A stretch of DNA of 64,000 nt from the NCBI GenBank assembly GCA_905182995.1, contig CAJJDP010000082.1:133324-197323 (forward strand), in the 5' to 3' direction. Below the pieces are notes generated by a model that was not told the DNA's origin, ran no database searches, and worked only from the letters and a program-made list of their open reading frames with translations. This DNA is from Paramecium octaurelia. Taxonomy: Eukaryota; Ciliophora; Oligohymenophorea; Peniculida; Parameciidae. Of the stretch, positions 25,945-37,233 are shown piece after piece; position 1 is the first letter of the stretch; each line of letters opens with the position of its first letter. A program made the position numbers and the translations under genes.

Positions 25945-26162
25945 ATTTTGTATTTTTAATTTATATAAACTTATTCATAAATTCATTCGATTATTTAAAT
26001 TGACAAACATGAAGTAGTACTGACAGAGAGCTAAGGTGATTGTAAGAATATACAGTATTTTTCAACCATCAAAAAAGACTTTGTTTAGAGACTCAATATA
26101 ATTCTTTCGTTATTTGTTGATTCTTAATATTAACATAAGCTAATTAAATATAATTTTAAATA

Positions 26163-27413
26163 ATGAATTATATTATAAACTTAGTTGCTAGTTTGGCTTT
26201 CATTTGGATTACCTATTTGGTTTATTCAATAAAGTAGTTTAAGCATGAATAGATATCAGATTAGATCTTAATCTTTGCCAGAAGGCTGCTTTTTTATTCA
26301 TCCATTCTGATAATTTTTCCCTTGCTGATTCCTAATGGATTAGAATTACAGCATAATTTATTTTTAGAAGACCACTAATATTTGCGAGTAGTTCATTTGA
26401 TAGATTAACTTTCAACTGCCCAACGAGAAACTCTTTCTGCTTACGTAAATCAGGAATTTTCTGTGAAATACAAACTGATGTTGTTAGTTCCTATTGTTTT
26501 ACTGATCAAAGAGATCTATCTGATTGCATAGATCAATTGCCAAGAGTCTTAGGGAAAGGAAATCAATAATAATTTGGCTGTTTCCAATGAATACCCTGCT
26601 CATCCTATTATTTTTCAACCAAAAAATGTATCAGAATACATAACTGATAAAAATGAGGAGATTCTGAGAATTGAAAGCTATATTCGCAATAATAACATAG
26701 AAAAAAGGAAGTCTATCGATGAAATTAAGAACAGCTATTTAAATAATTAATCAGATCTTCTAAATAAATTATAATTTGTATCATAATCTATTAATTTAGA
26801 CAATCGATAGTAAAAAGCCTGAAAAAATATTGTATTCATAGTATAGCAATAAATAATTAGCAAATGCAAGACACTTGGGAGTAATTGAAGAATCTGAATA
26901 AAAACCAGGGTATTTGAAAACAATTCATTCTCAAGTCTTAAATGAAAATTCATTCTCTCTTGAAAATCAAAGCAAAGTAGACACTCATATTTAGAGGAGA
27001 ATAAGATTAATAATTGGTGAATTGATTATCTTACAGATCATACTCGGATATACTGCTGGTGTCTAAGAAAAGTCAATCCTTTCAGTCTTGTTCATTATGC
27101 TATCCCAATGCCTAATTATAGATCTGTTTGATGACTTGATGCAATTCAGTAATTATCATTCACTATTTCAGTTGCAAAAACCACAATGGGAACATGCTTA
27201 CTTATCTTTTACCTAACTTTTACAGCTTCAATGTTTTTGGGAATGTACTTTAATCAATACCTTATTCAGATATGTTATTGTATAATTATAGCATATTGTC
27301 TAAAGCCCTTTGTGAATATTTTTGGCCAATAAACTATGAAACAAACCTTAATTTTCTCTGGGGCCTCTCTGCTATTATTGATTGTTATTAAATTGTTATT
27401 ATTAATTTATTGA
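26163..27413 (+). CDS. Multi-pass membrane protein, unknown
   Basis: 401 residues with two introns (22 nt ending TAG; 23 nt ending CAG, near 27150). Hydrophobic segments lie at about 5-22, 40-58, 105-122, and four in the C-terminal third (e.g. LFIMLSQCLIIDLF; GTCLLIFYLTFTASMFLGMYF; LLLLIVIKLLLLIY at the very end). A polar, charged loop of roughly 140 residues separates the two membrane halves. I do not recognise a family. Its stop is only 8 bp before the CWC27 start on the same strand. Confidence 0.75.
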
Positions 27414-27421
27414 AATTTTTA

Positions 27422-28917
27422 ATGTAATTCCCATAAACTTCAGGCAAGATTATTATGGATACGTCCCATGGAGAATTAGAAATAGAATTATGGTGCAAGG
27501 AAGTGCCTAAGGGATGTAGGAACTTTATTCAATTGTGTTTGAATGGATATTATGATAATTGTCACTTTCATAGAATGTTTCCCAATTTCATGATTCAAGG
27601 AGGAGATCCCACAGGAACAGGTGAGGGAGGAAAATCAATATATGGCAAACCCTTTGAAGACGAATTTCATTCCAGACTCACCTTTTGCACAAGAGGAATT
27701 CTAGCATATAGTAATGAAGGTCCTAATACCAATGAGTCATAATTTTTTATAACTTTGGATTCTTGTCCATGGTTGTAAAAGAGACATACAATATTTGGCA
27801 TGGTAGTAGGAAAGACAATTTTTAATTTGATGGCTATGAATGGAGTCGACACTGATGAAAATGATAAGCCAGTGACGCCAATCTTTATAAAGAGTACATA
27901 AGTAGTTATAGATCCATTTAATTTGACAATCACGGAGGGTATTAAGCCAAAATCTCCAGAAAAGGAAATTAACTAAGTCTAAGAAAAAATAAACTAGAAG
28001 CCAATTTAAAAACCAAAATAGAAGTAAAAAAATATCAATGTCCTATCCTTTGGAGATGAAGAAGATATTGAGGAACCATAGCCAAATAAGATCTTCAATA
28101 GTCATGATGTACTCAATGACCCTAAATTGAAGAAGGAATATGCTGTATCTCAAGAAGAATTAGAGTATTTATTACTCATTATTTATATAGGATTAAAAAA
28201 CAAAAGAAGTTAGAAGAAGAAAATAAGATTCTCTAACTCAAATAAAAGATTACTCAATAGAGTAACACTGAAACCAACAAAGAATAGATTGTTTAGCATG
28301 CTAATAAAAATATATCAATGAATGAAAAATTCTTAGATAATATCCCCTAGGAAGACAAACAATTATTGAATTACAAAATTAAAAAGAATGCAAAAGGAGA
28401 GGTTCAATACATTTTCGAGGAATCAGAATCCGAATCTTCAAATTCTGAATCTTCAAAAATTGAAGATGAAGAATAAAGATTATAAAGAGAAAAATAGTTG
28501 GAAGAATATGAAAAATTAAAAGCAAACTTATTGTAATTTAAAGAGAATAAATTTGGAACAAATAATCCTATGATTAAAGATATGTTAAAACATGAAAAAA
28601 TGTTACAATCTACAGTGGAACAAAGGAGAGCCCGTTTTATTCAGAACATGAAAGAACAATCCCATAATGAGGCATTTGAGGACAAAGTTAGAAATTTTCA
28701 AGAAAGACTTAAAGATGAGAAAATTCAAAATGATAAATATCATTGGCTGAATCATAAACTAAAATTTCATGTTGATTCAGCCAATGCCTATAAAGTTGTT
28801 GAAACAAAACAATAAGTCTCAGACTATCATGCGTCAGAAATTGTTAATGAAAATACATATAAAGTGAAAAAGGAAAAGAAAAATATAGATAAACTTTTAA
28901 AATTAAGTGAATTATGA
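27422..28917 (+). CDS. CWC27: Spliceosome-associated cyclophilin CWC27 homologue
   Basis: 489 residues with one 26-nt intron near 28165. Residues about 8-170 are a cyclophilin domain matching CWC27: ELWCKEVPKGCRNFIQLC, FHRMFPNFMIQGGDPTGTG, and HTIFGMVVGKTIFNLM. A long charged coiled-coil tail follows, with an acidic Ser-rich patch and a final segment (YHWLNHKLKF) matching the conserved CWC27 end. CWC27 joins the activated (Bact) spliceosome with CWC22. The active-site region (NEGPNTNESQFFITL) lacks the Trp of cyclophilin A, as is common in CWC27. The start chosen (MQFPQTSGK) matches the human N-terminus better than the internal ATG at 27455. Confidence 0.93.
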
Positions 28918-29343
28918 TTATATCTAATAAATATTTATAATGAATAAGAAAAATATCTAATTATTTTACAACTTTAGCCATCTTTACTTTCGCTTTATTT
29001 ATTTTTACAAGTGTTATGTTGATTATATAATATTCGGTAGTTTTAGTACTATAATAATGAGTTTATCAACTTTGATTTATTACAATAAACAAGCTTTGTT
29101 TTATTTAATCTTTTTTAAATATAATATATCATAATTCCAAAAATCGAAGTAGATGCACAATTAATTAGTTTTTTAGACTGTAACTTTTCAACAGTTTTAG
29201 AAATTGAGTCTCACTTTTTAAGGTTTATTGAAAATCTTATATATAGATATAGCGAGAAGATTGGACTTACAATCAAGACTATAATCTATTATGTATATTA
29301 ATTTAATTATTGCACTTGATATAATATAATAAATTAAGTAAGT
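28918..29343. other. Intergenic region
   Basis: 426 bp of AT-rich sequence between CWC27 and the ATPase-like gene. It should contain the promoter of the latter. No RNA gene or repeat is recognised. Confidence 0.5.
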
Positions 29344-31992
29344 ATGTAAAATGAGACAGATTAATTACACAGTCCATTACTAAAACTCCATCGAGAATCG
29401 GAACAAAGAGCTTAAATGATAGAGATGTAAGTTTTTAAAAGCTTACATTTGAATGATTTCGATAAGCATTAAAAAAAGGATGAAATTTTAGAAATAGAAT
29501 CCAATAAATTGTAATAGATATTGGAAGCAAAGGGTTAATGGAAAACACTTCTAAAAGGATGGAAGAAAAATGAAAATAAACAATAGCAAAGTGATGATAA
29601 TTATTTTGGATTTTAATATAAGAAGTTATTAGAAATATTTGATATGAATTAAATAATAAACGAAGCTTAAAGTACTTTAACCAAACATGATAAAGAGAAG
29701 GATTTGAAAGAGAAAAAATTAAAAATTCAAATAGAAAAACTCAATTAACTGGGAGGCATTTATGGTTTGTAGAACTTTTTGAAGACTTGCATAAAGTAAG
29801 GTTTGGATGATACGAATGATTAGGACTTGAAAATGAGAGAAAAGTACTTCGGAAAGAATGAAAAGCCTTAGATAGCAATTAAAAGTGTACTGTAAATTAT
29901 AATTGAGCAATTTCAAAAGGAAAGATTATTTTAATTATTATTGATAATAACAACTATCAATATCATAATATATTTCCACGAGAACATGTAGATCTACTTG
30001 TTTTATATAATAATGTTGATAATTATGGTTGTCTATAAGGGAGTGATCAAATAATAATACAACAAAGAGATAGTGTAACATTAGAATGATATAAAAGAGA
30101 GGAGTAAGCATCTAATAAAGCGTTGTAATGTATTAAGAAATGGAGATGACACAATGTAAATTCATAATAGTTAGTTGGTAGTTGGAGATATCTTGATTTT
30201 CAAACAAGGAGATTTTATATAATGCGATGGTATTATAACTAAATTATCGAATTGTAATGGAATTGAAGTATTGTAACCATTTCCTAATCTTTTTAACACT
30301 CATGAAGTCAAAAGCATAGATGAAGTTAAAGAATCAAATGGTTCACATGATGAGTAATTGTAATCCAATCTAAGTTTGGTTGACAATTTCATTTTTGCGG
30401 GTTCTCAAATAATAAAGGGATCTGGATAATTGCTGGTGTGCAGTGTTGGTTAACAATCATCGGATTACATTTAGTACAAATAGTCGTTTTTAGAGGATAC
30501 AAAGACAGAAAAATAAAGAACAACATATTTGAAATAGAATTCTATGTATAATCCTTTTGCTTTTAAGATCGAATCCCTTATGAATAAAATTGGAATACAA
30601 TGTATCATAAGCTTACTAATTTTATTAATAATATTACTGTTCAGAAATACTTATTTGATCAACATTACACAAATCCTATTGTATTTATCATAATTATCAA
30701 TTATTACTATTCCCTCTTAATTGCTTTCATTGATCAATTTGTTTATGATCTATGTGATAAAGAGATGCAGACAAAGAAGTATTTATATATAGGATTATCT
30801 TTCATTATATTGGTTGGGGTAGGTAAATGAGATGATAATTGATAAGATAGATAATAAAGTGACTATGTTTAGTAAATCATAGATAAATATTAGATACTTC
30901 ACTCAATTATAATTGGAAGAAGCTTAAAAAACAGCAATTCAAACAGGTCTTGTGAAGGAAGATGAAATTGATGATAGATATGTAGAAGGCACATTGCTCA
31001 GTAGTAGTTTTGAATAGAAGAACAAATTTGTATTTTTGAGTAGAAGACTTGCTTGTCCCACTCTGGATCATTTGAAATTAGAAAAGATTCAATCGAGCAA
31101 GACTTTGGAATGGTTGGAATAATAAAAGTAGAAATTCCAATTCCAAGGAATCATTGATTAATAAAAGCTATATGAGGAAATCAAAAATAAAAACATCATC
31201 ATTGGAGGAAATGCTGATAGAAAAGAGCAATTGATAAATTTGCTTAAACTCTATGACAAGATAATATTTATCAAAGGAGAAGAAAATGATGGAAAAGCCA
31301 TGGAAATGGCTCATGTTAGTATTGGACCACATGAGTCTAGATCCTGCATCAAATTATTTAATCATCTCGAGTAAACTGATTATAGTTACATATCCTCCAT
31401 GTATGAGTGTATAAGTTAAGGAAGGGCAGTGTACTTCTATATTTTGTCGTACTCTTATGCCTAGGCTTGTACTTCATAAACTATTATGATATTTGCAATT
31501 GCCTCTGCCATTTTATCTGATAACATTTTCATTATGCCAATTCCAACCTTCATCATCTTCTATTTAGCTCTGAATCACTTTTCACATTAAGTGCAAAAAC
31601 AATGCAATTCGGATGTGCAAACCTATGTGATGCACCGAGGTCCATATATGAAATAAGGTAGAATCATAGATAGGAACACTACGAGGAAACTATATAAATT
31701 GCATTCTATTTTAATTGTTGAATTACTGGTTGCTTATTATTATGGATATTTTAAGTCAGTTTAAGATGTCTATATAGGATTACTATTTAGCAAACATGTT
31801 TTTATTATGGTTAAGCCTATTAAATAGGTGTTATAATAAATTGAAGGTATTATATATGGTCTGATAATTAATTTAATTAATTAATTCATTAATTAGTCAA
31901 ATTAAGATTATCACAGTATCTCAGTACTTTTGAGAAATTATTCGATTGGTTTAATTGTTGTAGCATTTAATTTATTTGTTGGTTATAAATGA
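29344..31992 (+). CDS. P-type (PMCA-like) Ca-ATPase pseudoenzyme
   Basis: 882 residues in one uninterrupted exon, unusual for a gene this long here. The N-terminus matches plasma-membrane Ca-ATPases (LGGIYGLQNFLKT, then MREKYFGKNEKP). Transmembrane helices and an actuator-like domain follow (VLRNGDDTMQIHNSQLVVGDIL, GDFIQCDGII), but the TGES loop is absent. The phosphorylation motif DKTGT reads DKIDN (Asp codon 30841-30843, residue about 500). The hinge motif TGDGxNDxPAL reads KGEENDGKAMEMA (about 645). The nucleotide-binding domain is greatly shortened and no KGA(P/S) motif is visible. The C-terminal membrane helices remain. It keeps the fold but should not form the phospho-enzyme, so it is likely a non-transporting regulator, or a decaying gene with a fully open frame. 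Confidence 0.85.
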
Positions 31993-32039
31993 TTGTAATA
32001 ATTTATAAATTTAATTTTGTTTTAAAAATGAATATAAAA

Positions 32040-32964
32040 TCATTATTATTCTTCCTATTAATCATTATCATTTTAGTCTTCATCTTCTTCTCCATTTTAA
32101 TCTTATTATTCATCCTCCTCATATTCTTCATCTTGTTCATCTACTTATTCATTATTCCTAATTGTATTCCCTTTTCCCAATTTATCCAAAAAGTCAACAT
32201 TGATTCCGAATTCAGGCAAACTTTTCTTACATAAGCCTTTTATGGATTCTAATTATGCAAGTATTTTTAAATTTTCTTATTTTATCAGATCTCTTTCTGC
32301 TTATTACTAAGATATTAAATCCTTAAACTAATTGATCAATTTCTCCTTCTATGCAATTTCTTTTAAGCAAATCTTCTCAGCTTCAATCATGTCTTAAAGT
32401 AGATTTTCTTTATCTTATAGTGCAGCTTTCCTCTCATTTAGTTCTTTCCATGCTTATCTAATCATAAAATATAAATATTTACTGCTTTTATGCTTCCATT
32501 TATTATTTGATGTCAGCAATTGTAAAAGATGTATTTCCACTTGACTAATAATTCTTAAATTAGGTTTCATTATTTTCAATTTCTTTTTCAAATTATAATA
32601 ATTTCTTTTCATATTAGGTTTCAAGTGAACTGATTTATGTGCTCCACTTCTCCTCTTATTTGCTTAGGAATGATTTTTTGGCTTCGATCATGGCTTCTAA
32701 TTCATTAAGTTCTTGTTGCAATTCTAAGGATACATTTGAGTGGTCTTTGATGCCACTAATGATAAATTAGGCTGATTTAATCTATTTCATCTCTTTTTTA
32801 ATATATATTGTACATGAATAGGGGATGATATCAGTTTTGTGTTATTTCAATTTTGTATGTACCTTCTGATCACAAGTATAACACATCTTTTCTTCGCAAT
32901 CAATGCACTAGATTGTGGCAGGACTTGCTTAGCATTTTGGACAGAGTCTTAATATTTTAGACAT
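32040..32964 (-). CDS. B-box zinc-finger coiled-coil protein
   Basis: 299 residues with one 25-nt intron. Residues 8-43 form a B-box-type zinc site: CPKC, then CIDC, CYTC, and two spaced His (VHTKLKQH). A coiled coil of about 180 residues follows (ELQQELNELEAMIEAKK and similar), then an acidic Glu/Asp/Gln tail. There is no RING or SPRY domain, so it is not a full TRIM protein; B-box proteins of this build are common in ciliates and trypanosomes. It is convergent with the ATPase-like gene, with 47 bp between stops. Function unknown, possibly cytoskeletal or adaptor. Confidence 0.85.
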
Positions 32965-33074
32965 TGTTATATTTAAATATTAAATAATAATAATTTATTA
33001 AATCAAATAGTGATTATATGAAACTTAATAAAATTAGAAATACTTAATGATACAAACATCTAAAATCAGAGTTT

Positions 33075-33406
33075 TCAGGATCTCTTATTTTTGGTAATCT
33101 TTCTTTTAAACAACAACACGTATGGTTCCTTCTCAAAGATAGCATAATGTAACCATCCTCGACGTTAATACACTCTCAGTCGTCTCCATTCTTCTTCTTT
33201 GAGAAGCTTTTCTAGAAATGAATTATAAAAATGTTACTTTCCCATTTAAACTCCTGCATGAGTCTCACAGACTCTTTTCCCAGTCTTATTATTCTATATA
33301 TGTGTGTATCATCTTCAAAATCCTAAGATATCTAATTCGTGAGTGGAAATTTATCTTTTTATTTTAGATCGATGGCATGCATCTTTTCATCTAAATTTTG
33401 TTCCAT
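33075..33406 (-). CDS. CKS1: Cyclin-dependent kinase regulatory subunit (CKS1)
   Basis: 101 residues with one 26-nt intron (GTAACA...CTAG). The core matches CKS1/Suc1: EEEWRRLRVYQRRGWLHYAIF, then EPYVLLFKR near the end. This is the conserved SExEWRxxGVxQSxGWxHYxxHxPEPHxLLFRR pattern with modest changes. In place of HxPEPHILLF it reads FEKEPYVLLF, so one anion-pocket-side His is changed. CKS proteins bind CDKs and phosphorylated substrates and promote multisite phosphorylation in mitosis. Its start lies 24 bp from the divergent MORN gene. Confidence 0.92.
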
Positions 33407-33430
33407 TTTTTAATTATTTAAATTAACTGA
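33407..33430. promoter_or_regulatory. 24-bp divergent spacer between CKS1 and a MORN gene
   Basis: The start codons at 33406 (minus) and 33431 (plus) are separated by 24 bp, leaving almost no room for separate promoters or 5' UTRs. Confidence 0.5.
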
Positions 33431-34276
33431 ATGGGTTGTTGCACATCTTAGTCTGTTAATTAAAGAGAATTGGTGTTGCATGAGACTTATTTAAATTTGC
33501 ATCACCTCTATAGAACAGAGGAGGATGATGAATAAACATAGAGAGATTGGATTATAGTGGAGGGTGGACGATATCATGGTTAAATGGAGGATAGCAGAAT
33601 GCATGGTTGGGGTATTTTGGTTATGGATGATGGCAGGAGATACGAAGGCTTCTTTGAGAATAACCTTTTTCATGGATAAGGCAAATTATCAGCTGAAAAC
33701 TATCTCTATATTGGCACCTTTTAACAGGGGGAATGTCATGGACAGGGCTAATTGAAGACAAATACATCGATTTATGAAGGGAAATGGGAACATAATTTGT
33801 AAAATGGCAGTGGTTCTGAGCGATTTTCTGATGAGGCTGTATATAAGGGAAATTATAAAGATGGCAAGAGACATGGCAAAGGCTATATCGAATTCGTGGA
33901 CTCATCTTATTATAGAGGAGACTTTTTTGAGGGCGATATCCATGGATAAGGCATTTTTAAATGGGCTGATGGGAGTGAATTCAGAGGAGAATGGGTAAAG
34001 AATCAGTTTGTTAATGGAGTTATGAAATGGCCAGATGGTCGTATTTATGAAGGACGGTATGAAGATGAATTAAAAGAGGGAATAGGAAGATTTGTTTGGC
34101 CGGATGGTAGAGTGTATGTTGGATTTTGGCATCAGGGGAAGCAACATGGTTATGGCTTATTTACTAAGGATGGAATTACTAAGAGAGGGGAATGGAATAT
34201 GGGAAAAAGGGTTAGATGGATAGAGGAGGATGAAAATATTGAAGAATTTTAGCAATTATATATATAAAAATAATGA
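33431..34276 (+). CDS. MORN-repeat protein with N-terminal lipidation signal
   Basis: 281 residues, no introns. It begins MGCCTS (Gly2 myristoylation, Cys3/4 palmitoylation likely). After about 50 residues come roughly nine MORN repeats (e.g. RYEGFFENNLFHGQGKL, RIYEGRYEDELKEGIGRFVW, and a final RGEWNMGKRVRWIEED). The repeat pattern and the ending (GKRVRWI) closely parallel the gene at 23032-24320 (GKRVKWV), so the two look like distant paralogues; the other has five introns and this one none. Likely a membrane-cytoskeleton linker. Its stop overlaps or abuts the next gene's start. Confidence 0.93.
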
Positions 34277-35598
34277 TTATGCAAAACAAAGAAGTTTTAC
34301 GCAGAGTTTTTGACTTCTATTGCAAACAGTAGTATGTTCCAGGATAATTTGCTACCTTTGATAGATAATAATATGAAGCAACTGTATTTACTGTTGGTAA
34401 CTGGATGCATTTTTGTAGGGATTTTTAAGTGAAAATAAATACTTCTAAACTATTGGACTTATTCAAAAAGCAAGCTAGAAATTCAAAGGAACTCCATTTT
34501 GATTAGTTTGTTTAATTGTTGAATATCTTGGCAGGCGAAGAAGGGACAAATTGTGGGCAATATTAAACAAATTTAGGATTGGATAACTGGAAGGTTTGTG
34601 TTTTAAAAATGAAAACATTTCAAAGACCATTTTAAATGAAAGATTAAGCTGAAAGAATTAAAGATATCAAATATCAATTTAAAATATATCATCCAGAGGT
34701 CAAAAATGATGAATAAATCAAATAAATTTTATTATAAAGGAAACAATAAAATGAATAATTGAAACTCATAGAAAGAAAAAAGAAAGCCTTTTATAAATTG
34801 TAATTTGAATTGAAACATTTTACTAAATCATAACTGTTAATAAAATACCCAGCCTTAAAAGAACTGATTGAGAAATTACCTGATCCATCAAAACCAAAAA
34901 GCTGTTCAATAAAGGAATAGGATTAGAGTTTGAGTTCTTTACAATAAAGATAATCTGGTTTGACATGGGAAAGCTTAAATCAATTACCTGTAGGAACAGA
35001 TTTCCTTTAAGATTTGATGGAAGAATAAGAATAAGAAGAAGAAGATGATTTATATTTAAAAGAATATTAGGAGCAAAGGCTTTTGAATAATTCCCCCTTG
35101 AAAATCGTAAAAAGTAATAGATATTACAGTGTGCAGGGATATCAAAATGAGAAATAAAAAAGATCTGTTTCTGATCACAAACAAATTACACAAGTTCAAA
35201 GATATAAATAACATTCAATTGAAAGAATAAATGATTTTGAAATTTAAGGAAAAATACTCAAATTTAAAACAACAACCAACAATCCAGAGTCTAACGAGAA
35301 TAATAATTTCATCTCCTTGTAATAGCTTAACTCAAATTAAATTAAATAAAAATTGTTAAAACAATAAAAACAACAATTGCAGCATCTAAATCACTCAGTT
35401 GAATTGCCAAGATAATTTATATCACAAGAATATAATAATCCTCAAATTGCCAAAGATAAACCTACTGCAAATAAGCTGAATATTTCAATGCTCAAGAGAG
35501 TGCAATAACTGTCTGGATTGGAGGCTATCAAAGAACAGAACTTGTTAAATCAAATAATTTCATAGTAGAGAGAGAAGACAAAGATTGCTTAGAAGTGA
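34273..35598 (+). CDS. EF-hand-like, Gln-rich protein, unknown
   Basis: 441 residues from the ATG at 34273 (overlapping the MORN stop as ATGA) or 439 from the next in-frame ATG at 34279. No introns. The N-terminal domain (about 5-95: LRRVFDFYCKQQ..., MHFCRDFQVKINTSKLLDLFKKQ, LHFDQFVQLLNIL) has the helix-loop-helix rhythm of divergent EF-hand proteins without clear calcium ligands. The rest is low-complexity, Gln/Lys/Ser-rich with an acidic patch near 260. I do not recognise a family. It follows the MORN gene so closely that shared transcription is conceivable. Confidence 0.7.
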
Positions 35599-35656
35599 AT
35601 TTAGGAACTTATTAATAAATTTTCCATTCTGTTTTATATAATATTATAATAAATCA

Positions 35657-36808
35657 TCATTTGAGAATGATGTTTAACTTCTAATTCTTAAATTCATAAT
35701 CTGAAAACACTGCCATTATCTTAAGCGTATCTGCAATGGAACACATTGATAGTTAAAGACTATTTACATGAATTTTGATGTCTATGAGTTATTTTTATAG
35801 AGGTTACCTTTAATTTTGGCAAACATTTTGATTAATTCCGAGATTTCCGTAGGATCTTAGACTCCTGTGATTATGAGATTAGGTGAGAGTGGCATAATTT
35901 TCTATGTACAGTTTTCATTGTAATAAATCATGTATTCATCTTACAACGAAGTTGGCTATAACGGTTGTAAGGGTTCAAAATAGATGCGCAACTACATGTA
36001 ATATGGAGGATAGTTACAATTGAATCAAAGAATTGAGTGTTATTGAGATATTCTTTAGCTATGGTTGCTTAATTAATGGTCTGGAATTTCACATATGCCT
36101 TCTGCAATTGTTTCTAATACAGAATCTCCTCAATATTTCCAAATTTGGTAAAGACGTTGTAAATCATCTTTGCAGTTACTTTAGTGTCTATTGATGCAAT
36201 TCTGAGCAATTTAGATTGTTTCTATCTTAGTAGGGTTTGTATTTCTGGATGCATGTCAGTCAAATTAAGTTGAATTTCTTGTTTCCAAATATCAAAGTCA
36301 TCATCATCATAATCAAGTAACCGATTGATCTCCTCATTTCTAACAGGACTTGAGTTCGCTCTTGAAGATGAACTCTGGCTAATATGATTAGTTAAGTTGA
36401 CTCGGATGTTGTCGTCTGTTTTAGAATGAAGTATTGAATCTGAATTTTGACTATTGCTGCTAGCTTAAGTATAATCCGTTCCTCTTGAATTATCCACGAT
36501 TTCGAGATTTAGATTTTTAAGTCGAGAGTAATGGATTATCATTCTACATACAAATTAAGTTTATACTTTCCCCCTTGAATGTTCAACCCATTCAGTTGTT
36601 TTCTGGCTGCTATTGCACTCTTTAAATTATGAAATTCCACAAAAGCCTTGTTTGTCTTTCCTCTTTCGAAAATAAGTATTTTCTTAATGTCTCCAAACTC
36701 ATTAAACTTCTTGTGCAAGTACTCATTCGTCAATGGGAAGGAAGGAGGCAATTAAGTTAGAATGAGTAGAAGAATTTAACTTGGAGGATCTCTGGAATTA
36801 TTGAACAT
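35657..36808 (-). CDS. RRM RNA-binding protein (PTB/hnRNP L-like)
   Basis: 358 residues with three introns (23, 26, 26 nt). RRM1 (about 12-95) contains LTNEYLHKKFNEFGDIKKILIFERGKTNKAFVEF, then NGLNIQGGKMIIHYSRLKNLNL, a strong match to PTB/hnRNP L RRMs including the SRLKNLNL extension. A Ser-rich acidic linker follows. A second RRM (about 185-260, KMIYNVFTKFGNIEEI...KAYVKF) and a weak third (about 280-358) complete it. PTB-like proteins bind CU-rich RNA and regulate splicing, stability or translation. RRM1 lacks the aromatic RNP1 pair, as is usual in PTB. It is convergent with the 34273 gene. Confidence 0.88.
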
Positions 36809-37233
36809 TAAATTTAATTAAAAATTAAACCTCAGCAAATACTAAAATATGCCCTATATCTTATTATATAACTATCAGCAATTAAATCTTAATCCTCCTA
36901 TTTTTCAATTCTTCTTTTATTTTTAAAACTTATTTTTATTTCCAATGACTTAATTATTAAATTTTCTTAATTTTTCTAAAATATCAATTATCACTTTTCC
37001 AAAGTGAAGTAAATGTAAACATTTTTTAAACTATTATACACTTATGAAAAAACTAATCTATGTAACCCTTTCAAATTGGCTCATATTCTTCAGTCTCTCA
37101 TCCATTGCTTAGGCAGTCCTATAATTTAGTGACTTTAAATTATAATGTATTTAATTTATACTTTAATCATTAAATAATAATTATATCAATAATTTAATAT
37201 CACCAATAAATATATATATATATAAATATCCCT
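36809..37233. other. Intergenic region with short AT repeat
   Basis: 425 bp between the RRM gene start and the next minus-strand stop. A (TA)n run lies at about 37211-37223. Nothing else is recognised. Confidence 0.5.

Noticed and set aside
33621-33905. Overlapping minus-strand frames of 60-94 codons
   Set aside because: Antisense to the MORN repeats at 33431-34276.
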